A stretch of 64,000 nt of DNA, taken from assembly GCA_946894095.1 (NCBI GenBank), contig OX335656.1, forward strand, positions 7,889,001 through 7,953,000, in the 5' to 3' direction. Below are positions 13,201 through 25,200 of the stretch, in pieces; positions within the stretch are counted from its first letter, which is position 1, and each line of letters starts with the position of its first letter. The notes under the pieces were generated by a model that did no database searches, was not told the origin of the DNA, and saw nothing but the letters and a program-made list of their open reading frames with translations. A program made the position numbers and the translations under genes. The stretch is from Incurvaria masculella. Taxonomy: Eukaryota > Arthropoda > Insecta > Lepidoptera > Incurvariidae.

Positions 13201-16200
13201 AATTCAAATATTCCTTGATGATTGGGTTGGTATAGAATTATACGTTTGTTTCTATCTGGTATTTTTCTTTTATTGCAGGCCATGTTGGATAATATTAAGC
13301 ATTCCATAGTGCTTCTTCAGATAGCCAAAGTGAGTACAAAATGTTTTCACTTTTTTATCTCCTGTAGATGCCTAGTAAACATTGTGACAAGATTTGATGT
13401 ATTTTTGTTCTCATTATTCAAAATGATGTTTGTTCTAACATTGCGCCAACATGTTCATTCAAGTGCCTCTAATATTTATGTCAGACGCGTTGATTAATGT
13501 TAATAGGCTTTGTCGATGGCTTACTCTTAACCTTTGCATATGTGTTCAGAACACGGTCAATCCTGTGAACGGTGTGTACCATGGACCCACCGGCGCCTCA
13601 TCTCATCAAATGCCCAAGCAAGGTATGCGCCGTGCCCACAGTATCAACTCCTGCAGCCGAATCGTTACGGTTTCATAGGTTGCATTATTTCATATTGCTT
13701 AACAGTGAATGTCCGTCCATTTGTCAGATCCACTGAATCTTGGTGTAGTATTTTAAAATAGTTTTACATAAAAAGCTAAGCTCAGCTCCGCATGCTTTGA
13801 AATAAAAAAATAAGAAGTTGTGCGGTTTCGAGGCTGCTAAGTATACTTATCATGCTTATTTTCAAAGCATAATGTCATATTAATAAAAATCAATAATTTG
13901 TTTTACAGAAAAGAGCATTGCGATACCTAGGCATGAAGATGAGAAATTCCTGTAGAAAAGCGTTTAGTGAAGTAGGAATCTTGACTTTACCAATCGTTTA
14001 TATTTTCCAAAACATGCGTTGTGTGAGGAAACATATAAATTACTCCACCCTTAACTGTAATGTTTATAATTATAACACAAGACCCAAGAACGATGTAAAC
14101 GTCATATAAATTTGCTTCTAAGGCAGAGAGTACGACCACAGTCTAAATGGACATGGTTTTATAACTAGCAACAACAAAAACAAACTCTCACACAACATTT
14201 TGTACCCAATACCGCACATCGTGGCCTCTATCCTTTTATCTTCCAAGCATCAATGACATAACATAATCACACACCTAATCGTATATTGAATTGGCCAGCT
14301 TGCTTGCAATGTGACATCTTGCATGGAGGGTCTCACTTGCACATAGTTAACCCCCAGTTAGTCGATGCTCGTGTTAGCCGCTTATTAACTGGCGCTGCTT
14401 GCAGAGGGTCTGGCGGCAGTGGAGTTGGGCGCAGAGTGCCGAGAACTGGCCGCACCGCTGCCGCCCACTGTCCCAGCCTTTATAGGTACCTACTGTATTT
14501 TTACAATAGCACCATCTTGGACAAATGTCAAGCGTTTGGCTTTAATGTTGTGACAAATAATAACAGTTATAATATTTAGTTTGACGGCTTACTGCGCATA
14601 TGAGGACTTACTTTAATAGATCTTAACCCGTAGTCCAACTTTCAAATGTATGGAGAAATTGTAGATTGGGCATTAAGTGAACTAACATTTACATGTCCGA
14701 GTTTTATTTGACAGCTTCCTCATCGTCGTCGTAAATACGTTGACGTTGCCATTTACGCCGAGTAGACTCTGCGTTTCCATGCAAATCGGTAGTCCGAGTT
14801 TGATTTTGACAGCTTGAAGAAGTAAAGCCACATAATAAGTAGTAAAAGTTTGTATGAATTTGACGTTTTTACGCAATTCCGTAAACGCTAATTTAGGTGA
14901 GAACTCAGACTGAACATACTGGCTTCGTTTACGAGTTCTGTCTCTGCAACGTGAATTGCTTTCAAACGGTTCCGATGGTTTTTTAACAGGCTCAACAAGC
15001 CAATAACGTGGAATTAGATTGTTTTGGATTATTTGTGATTGTTTTCGTTGGTGAAAACTCAATTTCTTGCCTCAATCTGTTGCGACCCGAAGCATCTTAT
15101 AGTGCATACTAAACTTGAATTTTAGCAGTACATCTCGATTTTTAAAACTCAAATAAAATATTGCTGCTTTGAAAATTAAGCTCCAACATAACAATAAACT
15201 AAATTTAAATGTGTTGCAAAGCTACACGCACAATAGGCCTGGCAAGACGTTTTATAACTTTGTGCGAATTTATATTGACTATCTGTGCAGTAGGCTTCAT
15301 AATCTATGGTTACTATTTATCGAGGTTGTTTATCTATGGTTCTCATTTAACTTTGGTGGTATCATCGAGGTTACCTCGTGCATGGGTGTATGTATATATC
15401 TGATATAAATTAAAATAATATGAATATTATGAATTCACCATGTTCCATCTATTCATCACTTTAGGTAACATACTGTTATTAATACATAATACCACATGCA
15501 TAATTAAACATCTCACATCTAATTAACCACATAGTGTACATATACAGATATCCAGAAACTCGACGTCCAGCGGGCACTGGGTGAAGGAGATATAGAATAG
15601 AGGTCAAATCCCGAGATTTCGTACGTAACGACCGCCATCTCTGTAACTACGGACACCCAATAGAAAAATATGAAAACCGAGGTCCTTAACCAGTCTCCTT
15701 TAGTTTATTAATGTTTGAACACATTCAATGCCATGCAGGGCAAGCGATGACTCTTCTGGTGCCCGACACGTCCTACTCGTCGTCGGAGGGCGAGGACGAC
15801 TTCTACGACGCCGACGACGAGCCCTTCGCCGTCAAGCCGCCCGCGCCACCGTAAGTACTACCTAAATACCCATAAGGTGCACACGGGCAATTTTTCAGGC
15901 AATTAATTGCTGGGCCACTGTTGCCATTGCTCGCCAAATGGTTCCATACTTGTATATAAATCATGTTGCCGGAGATTGCTGGATGTTTTCGTGACGACGA
16001 AATCGACAGAAATTGCTGCAAGTTGAGCAACTTTAGTTGCCCGTGCGGTTGCCTTTACTACATAGTGGTGGCGGGTAAAGAGCGAACAATGTCGCTGCTC
16101 GTGCCTGACACATCCCACTCATCGTCGGAGGGCGATGACGACTTTTATGACGTCGACGACGAGTCCTCCGTCAAGTCGCCCACACCACCGTAAGTACTAC

Positions 16201-19200
16201 CTAAATATCCTTACTGTATGGTGGCGATGTGTGCAGAGCGAGCGATGTCGCTGCTCTTACCTGATACATCCCACTCATCGTCGGAGGGCGATGACGACTT
16301 CTAGGACTCTGACGACGATCCCTTCTCCCAAAAGCCACCTACGCCACCGTAAGTACTACCTAACTACCTTTATATATTTATTTATGCTGGCGGTGGGTGC
16401 TCGTGATATTATCCCAACACTCCGTATTCCTCAAGCACTATGAGCACGGCTTCATTGAACTGGCCGGAAAACGCGGACAATTATTCACTACCGCTTTGAC
16501 AATCTTGACAAATCTTATTATCCAATGCGTTGGTACCAACCCGGGCGGGCTTAAGCCTTCCACCTAGTAGGGGAAGGGGACCTACAGTTTTACATGTACA
16601 ACGAACCATGGATCAGAGTGGTCAGTCTGAGTTCTCACCTAAATTGGCGTTTACGGCAAACCGATCGACTGGCGTTTTCCGAAAAAAACGTCAAACTCCA
16701 TACAAGTTTTTACGATATTCTGTGGTTTTACTTCTTCAAGCTGTCAAAGTCAAACTCGTACTTCCGATTTGTATGAAAACGCTGTCAAATCAAACTCGGA
16801 CTCGCAAATGTTAGTTCGCTTAACGCCCACTGCGCGCGCTCTTCAATATCTCTATACATTTGAAAACGCCAATTTAGGTGACAACTGAGACTTCGGGCTC
16901 AGTTCGCATTTATGACGAAATGCACTCATTCAACTCGGAAAGAGAAAGAAAGGCGTGCATGATCAGGGCGGGGATTGATCCTATGACCTCTCGCATGAGA
17001 AGCAAGGCCCCTCGCCCTGAGCTACGAGCCGTTCAATGCCGGTAACTTTTTTTCTTGTCTTACACTGCTTGTCCTCTGACATGTTCAGATCGTCTTCTTT
17101 GACGGGGTTAAATCATTTTGTCTTCTGACGGGATTAGATCGTCTTGTCGTCTGACGGTGTAAGGTCGCCTTTCGTCTGACGTGGTAAGGTCTTCTTGTCC
17201 TTTGACGAGGATATAAGATCCTCTTGTCGTCTAACAGGGTAGGACATTCTTGTAGTCTGACGAGGTTAAGGGCCGAGTGCACGAACGTACAAAAATCAAT
17301 ATCAACGTCAAAATATGATCAAACACGTCTCTTTGTGTGGACAGTATGGAAGGAACTCTATGCGGATCACTAAAACAGCGTGTTTGAACATTGATTAACT
17401 CGGCCGTCTCTTCGTGCAACCGGGACTAAGTCGTCTGATTGTCTGACGGGGTAAGGTCGTCTTGTCGTCTGACGGGGTAAGCTTATCTTGTCGTCTAATG
17501 GGGTAAGATCGTCTTGTCTGACCGGGTAAGATCATCTTGTCTTCTGATCGTCTTGTCGCCTAACGGGGTAAGATCGTCTTGTCGTCTGACCGGGTGAGAT
17601 CGTATGTGGGTTGCTTGTGGAGAAGGGGTCTAGACATTCCACTTGAAGTCAGTGCGAATGTATTTCGGCCGGACAAAAGAAGGTTCAATGCTTCTTTTGG
17701 CTGTTTTCATTACATTCGTATTATAAAAACCGGCCATGTGCGAGTCGGACTCACACACGAATGGTTCCGTACCATCGTACAAGATTTAACTTTATCAGGT
17801 CAGTACTCACTACAGTACAATCCGTTCAGTACTTGATCAGTTCTTGTAAATTCGCGTCCAGCGCCAATCGTGATTTTCTGGCCATTGACACTAAAATCTC
17901 GATAAAGGTTTTTTTTTCACTAGTGTTGTTTTCGAAATAACCCCTTAATTGTGTAACTTTACTTGAAACCATAGTTAAGCGAAATCGTGATAACGGCAAA
18001 CAAAGCTAGATTATCCGGCAGGCGAGAAATACAGAAATGTATTCGCTCGATGTTTGTTTCCATTTTCGGCCGTTTCGAAATAGAAATGATTAAAATTTCA
18101 CGATTGAGTTATCCCCGCAGGGTCCGCGCGGGCGGACTACGGAATTTCCGCCCGTTTATTTGGTATCCTGAATGAATGAGTTAAATAAATATTTAAAACT
18201 TCTACCTAAAATTGGATAAAATATTGGCTTTTGGGGAAGGTCGTTAGATGCGTGTTAGGGTTTCGCACATAATGACAGGAACTAAAAATTGTTGTAAGAA
18301 AATAGGAAAGCATAATCGATCTTTTAGTTGTATGGTTTTTTTACGCGTCTACCAAAAACGTTATTGAATAGCACTTGGAGCAATTCACGCGTTTGGCTGC
18401 ACGACTACCAAAAATGTATAAAATTGCACTTAGAGCAGTTCACGCGTTTGGCTGCACGATTACGCATTTCGCGCTTGTATGTACGACTACCAAAAACGTT
18501 ATTAAATTGCACTTATAGCAATTCCTGCGTTTGTCTGCACGACTACACATTTCGCGCGTGTAGTACGACTACCAAAAACTTTATTGAATTGCACTTAGAG
18601 CGATTCACGCGTTTGGCTGCACGACTACGCATTTCGCGCGTGTATGTACGACTACGAAATTTTTTATTGAATTGCACTTAGAGCAATTCCCGCGTTTGCC
18701 TGCACGACTAGGTACGCATTTCGCGCGTGTAGTACGACTACCAAAAACTTTATTGAATTGCCTTAGAGCAATTCCCGCGTTTGGATGCACGACTACGCGT
18801 TCCGCGCGTGTATGTACGACTACGAAAATTTTTATTGAATTGCACTTAGAGCAATTCCCGCGTTTGCCTGCACGACTAGGTACGCATTTCGCGCGTGTAG
18901 TACGACTACCAAAAACTTTATTAAATTGCCTTAGAGCAATTCCCGCGTTTGGATGCACGACTACGCGTTCCGCGCGTGTATGTACGACTAACAAAAACTT
19001 AATTGAATTGCATTTAGAGCGATTCGCGCGTTTAGCAGAACACTTCGCGGCGGAGTAGCAGTTTTGTGTTCAGAATATTTTGATCATTTTCCATAATTAC
19101 ATATAGTCCATTTCAAGTTTCCGCCCATCTTTAAAATACTTTGAATGCATCTTCCGCGTTGCCCAAAATATATAAGTCGTTGCTTTGCGGAGTTTCTACT

Positions 19201-22200
19201 GAATATGTAGAGCTCCCCTACTAGTTGTCAGCCTCAATAGCCCAGTGGCGCGACACTTCGGCAATCGCTCTCCAAAGTTAAGCAAAGCTGGGTCCGGTCT
19301 CGTCTTGGATGGGTGACCATTCGACCGTTGAGAGAGGCTGGCCGTGGTTCGGATTCCACGTTAAACTGTAGGTCCGCTTCCTAACTTACTAGGTGGAAGG
19401 GTTAATCCCGCCCGGGTTGGTACCATCGCATTGAATGAACGATGGTCGAAGCGGCAATAAAAATTGTCCGTGTTGAAGGAAGTTCCTGGCATGGCACCTA
19501 GTCCCAATGTGGTGTGTTAGGCTAATACCATGACAGAAGGTGTTGTATTAGCCATCCATGACCAGTCACATAAAAAAAAAGTAGGGCTTAAGCCAGCCCG
19601 GGTCGGTACCATCGTATTTTATGAAAGTGTTTTCCAAGCAACAATAAAAACATTGAAATGATTTGAGTTTCTGTCCAGTTCAAGCCGAGCTCATAACGGT
19701 AAGGTCCTGGTGTTAAGTTTGCATAACGGTTATATGGAAAGGTCCTTTGCATACCCCCTGACCTAAACATTATGTAAAAAAACAAAGTTGTCTTTGACTT
19801 GTGTCTGTCAGTGCGGTGACAGACAGAATTGTACTTCCAGATAGGGATGTGCTAGTAAGAGAGACCATTTTGTAAGCCTCCACGAGAAGGTCGTGTGTTA
19901 AGTGTGCTTGTCGATATAAATAATAATTACGCGTTTTTCCAATCTCAAATAAGCGATACCGGCCGTGTAGGCTGCGTTGTGTGTTTGAGGGGGTGTGTGT
20001 GGGAGGGGAAGGGTGTGTGAGGGGGTGTAGGGGGTGTGTGTGCAACCGAGAAGTGTCGACGACGGCGCCGGGACAAGCCAGCCTAACAGTCACCTGGAAC
20101 TAGAAGTGTCGAGAGTAGTAAGAAGCCCTATTCCTTTAGGTCTGCATCCAGGCTAGGGTAGGTTGTCTGGTGGCGTCAGGCGTCGGCTGGTGAGTTACCA
20201 CCCGGAAACACCTGGCGTGGCACCCAATTACTTCGGGAACGCGGTGTGTTGAACAGTCATGACAGTGGGTGTGGTATGCATGTCTAGTCACATAAAAACG
20301 TATTTCTGGCTAGATCTGGCATAATCTGGCAAAATGAAAAGAGCAGTCCACTTCAAAGTCACAGTAGTGAAGAAGCCCGGTAGCCTTGCGATGGTGTAGA
20401 AGGGTAGATCCGCTCAATAGCCGGCGTCGCGTGCCATCTGCAGCCGCAGGGCGGCGCGGCGGGGAGCGGCAGTGTCGCGGCACGCAGCCACGCGGCCGCA
20501 CGTCCGCGTCGCGAGCCACCGCCGCCCGCTCCGACCGATCGATATCGCCCTGATCGCTTTCCGACGGGAAAATAGCCAACTGGCGCCGCCGTCGGCCAAA
20601 AACAACGCAACTGACCGCGAACTGCACGCCGTTACGTACGTACGGCGACCCCGACTGCTAGGGCACACTGACAATACTCTTCCTTATTATTATTATGCTT
20701 TCGGATAAACATTGTTATGATTATCGCTTACTTGTTTAACGCCTGGTTTCACCACTTCAAGTTACAAAAATCCTGAAGTTATCTTTCGGTTACACCATAT
20801 AAATATGCAATGTGATCGAAAGTTACCTATCGGATTTCAGGTAGTTGGAGGTGGTGAAAACAGCGCTAAGTCGACGTTTCGTCCTCCGCATTCAGCGGTT
20901 AAAGTAAGCGATAATCATAACACTGTCTATCCTAAAACATTATAATAATAATGTGTAACAACAGTGAGAGTCTAAATAAAAAGACTCTTCCTATTTGTAT
21001 TTTAGAACATCGTTTGTTTGTTGTGAATGCGAGATGCTCTGCATGGGATGGAGAGGATCCCGGCTCGATCTGTTTTATGTTTAGACCTGCAAGCGTTTTC
21101 CGCGTGTTGTGTGTGCACGGAATTTTCTATATTTAGCAAACAATCCGTCCGGCTTCCGTTGTCAGGACCGCGTCGGCGTGTCGTATGGCTTCAAAAGACT
21201 GCCAAGTGTGCAGTTTGTAAATATTGATGTAGCATGCACCAACTGTGCGTAGCGTTTTGGCATGAGTCTGTCTCGCTAGTTCGGTATAGTAAAAATTCGT
21301 TTGATATCAACGTTTTCCTGTTCCAACCATTCTCTCGGACGAAGAAAATAACTTAAAATGATTCGATATTCCAAAAAAAAAATTCAAATTTCGACCAACT
21401 TTCGGAATACATTGCAGAAGAATCAATCCGTGGTTACAATTTGGCACTAAAAAAACTTAATTATAGTATAAAATCCTCTTCAACAATAGCTACTGAAACG
21501 AAATATGACTGCGCAAAAATAATGGCTTGATAAAATGATTACTTTTTGTCACTTTACCAATATTTAGGCGTATCAAAGCAATTTTCTGTCTTACTGCACA
21601 TAAGATTAAAATCTAAGAAAATCTATACATCTAAAAAGAATTGTGTATACACCTAAAAAGAATTGTGTATACACGCTGTGTTGAATTCTCCTCGTAATTC
21701 ATGACTACGTAAAACTTTTACGTAGTCATGAATTACGGTACAAAACCGTGCTATTGCGCTCTGGGAGCTTCTCTGTATCAAAGAAAAAGATAGGCTCCGT
21801 GATGGGGAGGATGCAACATGTCCACAAAGCTGACAATGCGCATAGTGTTAGATTTGGTAAGATTTACGAAAATTTTAATTATAAAACGACTTATAGCTAA
21901 AAGAAAATCACGACCGATGTAGTCAAAAATGAAACAAAACCAAATTGATTATAAGTCGTACCAGCTAGGTATGATGACTAATCTTTTTAAGATGTTTTTA
22001 TTTTATGGTTGTTTAATCCACCTCCAAAGTTATTGTATAAAACGCGCGAAAAATTCGAATTTCGGACCTTATAACTTAGAAACGAAACACTATTTTACAA
22101 TGCCAATGGTCATCAGACATCTTAGGAGGGATCATTTTGGAGGTGGATTACTCTACGATAAAGTCAGAATATCTTAAAAAGATTTATCATTAGACCTAGC

Positions 22201-25200
22201 TGGTAAGACTTATAATCAATTTGGTTTTTGTATCATTTTTAACACGTAAAAATTAATTATTTTCACCAGTTTTCAGAAATCTGATTAATTTGAAACTTTG
22301 CATACGTATCAAGGACCGATGACATTGCAATCATTTCATAACAGTTTTCCATTATCCTTAGTAGGACCGCCAGGATTAATAAATTATTTTATAGATCCTC
22401 TATAGTAATAATAACTAATTGATAAATCGAACTAAAAAATGAAAAATAAAAAAAAGTTTAAAAAAACTAAAAAAAACACGCTTTTATAGCTAACCGAACT
22501 AAAAAATAGAAAATAATTTTTAATTTTAAAGAGTTTATATTACAGTAGTAGAAGATCGAACAATCAATCAGAATTGGTCACCTCAAAAAAATATATAATA
22601 AAGTTTAAGTTATTAACAAAATAATTTAATTCACGGTAAAAAGCGTGGGGTGCTTGATAAAGTAAATGTAACAATCATTCTATTGGCAACTATCTATGAG
22701 AGGAGAGTTATGAAAAGTAGTAAAATGCACCCCACGCTTTTTACTCTGATTTGAATTATTTTGTTAATAACTTAAACTTTATATAATTTTATTTTGAGGT
22801 GATAAATTCTGATTGATTGTTCGATCTTCTACTACTGTAATATAAACTCTTTAAAATTAAAAATTATTTTCTATGTTTTAGTTCGGTTAGCTATAAAAGC
22901 GTGTTTTTTTATTGACTACATCGGTCGTCGTTTTCTTTTAGCTATACGTTGTTTTACAGTTAATTTTTTTTACCCCTATACCTCAAGATCCCCGTGACAC
23001 TCCCGAGCGCTTAAATTTGTTCCAACCTGTATTTATCTGCAGATAGTGTGTCGATATCGGTCTGCATCTGCAGATTCTCACACATCAAAAATATATTATC
23101 TGCGCCGTGTGTGGTAGTCCATCGCTATGAAGAGCAATCTCTAGCGTGGCTAAGCATTGTAAAGTATGGTCTGATGTGTACATTTTGCTTTCCAGCACTT
23201 GCGATGAAGCTGTGCTATCGGGAAGTATTTTGCGGTAAAATCCGAGACTCCTTTCTCCTCCACAGCCGTAGTTGCCTGCACTGTCCCAATGATCTCTGCT
23301 TAGCTTACCGTTTGGTGCATCCCTAGCGATGATGGAAAGTTCAGCGGTGGTGGAAAGACTCTTCCGTGCCCTCCATGGTTCATGGCACCTCAGTGAAGAC
23401 CCTATCTCCTTGCGGAAACAGAAACTCATTACCGGTGTCGACCGCAGTGTTGACAACAATTTTCAATGTACTTGTTTGTTTAAAATATAGTTGTCCAGTT
23501 AAGTTTGCACGTATATCGCACTCACAAAACAAGTTCAAGGCTAGAGGGAACGACGGCGTATAAAAGACGCGAGAAACTACAAGTCTAAGCCAAAAAGGGC
23601 GGTCTCTGCACCTTTTTTCGATTGCATAATCTGTATGTACAGTTCGTATGTCTCGTAGGAAGGTCTGCGCGTACCTCTGGCGGGAGCTGGACAGTATTCT
23701 TTTCAGTTTACATCAGCTTTTTTGGTGTCTGGAATGGCTCACGATGAATTAATTGATGCTGTTTCGTAGCCAATCGTAAACAAAAACCGAAGTTTAGTTC
23801 TATTTTCAGTTACATATATCAACCGTATCACCAGTTGGCAGCGAGATTATAAAAATGGTCATCCAGCTATATGAGTACGAACATGCCCTTTTTATAGGTA
23901 CTCCGCAACCCTGGTGTTTCAATCTGCCAAGGTGTCAATACATTCGCCTCTGTAAGTAACCACCTATTTTGAAAATTGACTAATTTTCAAAATTATAATA
24001 CATGCTTAAAGTCGGTCCAACAATTTATTTTACTTTTGACAGTTCGAATACTAATCGATTAGTGGTGTCCAAATGAGTTAAAGGTTAAATAAATGGCCTA
24101 ACCAACTTTAGTGTATTTAGGACTAACTTGGGCACCCTTCGGATCGTGTACATACTTAAGTAAATTCTGCAGGCTCTTAATCCTAAGGACGTCGTGCGCC
24201 TAAGATTAATTATACAGAAGGCTGCAAATAATGGCCTAAGGCAACTGGTCTTATTCCCAGGCACGGTCTTGCTTGCTCGCTCTCCCGATAGTTGATGGGA
24301 ACTTCCCGACTGCGCACGTACACTGTGGCTTGGCTGCGGGCACATTAAAGTCTCCCCCACACCGCTGCGTAAAGTTGCGGAATTTCCGATGACTGAATAT
24401 TCGCTCATAGCCCGCAGATGGTAACTCATATTTCTTAGCGAACAATAAATAATAACAGCAAAGATCCAACAGCCATGTGGGAAAATTCGCGAGAAACCCG
24501 AACGGCATTTCGCGCGGAATTTGCACGTATCTCGTAGCGGTGTTCGCACGAATTCCGCAGCCGTGTGGGAAGAGCTTCTTACGGTCGACTTCAAGTCATG
24601 TTATGCTGTGAAGGTTCCTTGAGTCGCCTATCATTAGCGTTGCTGCCGACACGGTCAGGGCCACGGTTCAAGCTACGTGTACTCTGACACAACTACACAA
24701 GTTTACTGTAGGCGAACACTCACACCACACACTCACACCACACATTCACACCTACAATTGCCTGGAGCCACACGTCACTGAAAGAAAATTGGTTACTATG
24801 AGTGAAAACAGCCTTAAATATGAATTGTTACTGCATCTTTTAATGGTTTTTGTAACAGTGCGCCATAACTGTTTCTCTTACTGTTTCCCTAACTGTGTGA
24901 CAACTGTTTTCAACTTTAGTATTTTTTCCATTCTTACTTACGTCTTATATTCAGTACTGTCCCATCTTTTAAGAACTACTGTTCCTGTTGCATATTTTAA
25001 AAAGATCCAAAGTTTTTTTTTTATTATTTCTCGTTCGCTAATTTGTGCGGAACTAGTCTCGTTCGCGGAATAAATTACGTCAAAACGTCAGGCCGCAAAA
25101 TCGATAACGAACCTTCATTCAGGCTTTCGCTATAAAATATTTCCGCGCACACACAGCTCCAAGACAAAAGACGTCCGGAGACGCCGTTGCAGAGGGGAAG

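Noticed and set aside
18328..19058. Frames of 117-129 residues on both strands
   Set aside because: They arise from the 83/167-bp satellite period and repeat with it; no protein family resemblance.
19268..19318. 5S rRNA gene
   Set aside because: Only the internal part resembles 5S rRNA, and it continues directly into SINE sequence; the same is true on the minus strand at 5460-5545.
23085..23459. 124-residue minus-strand frame
   Set aside because: No recognisable motif or splice context; not enough to call a gene.
24085..24594. 169-residue minus-strand frame
   Set aside because: No domain recognised, unusual composition, inside an intron of the opposite strand; part may be repeat-derived.
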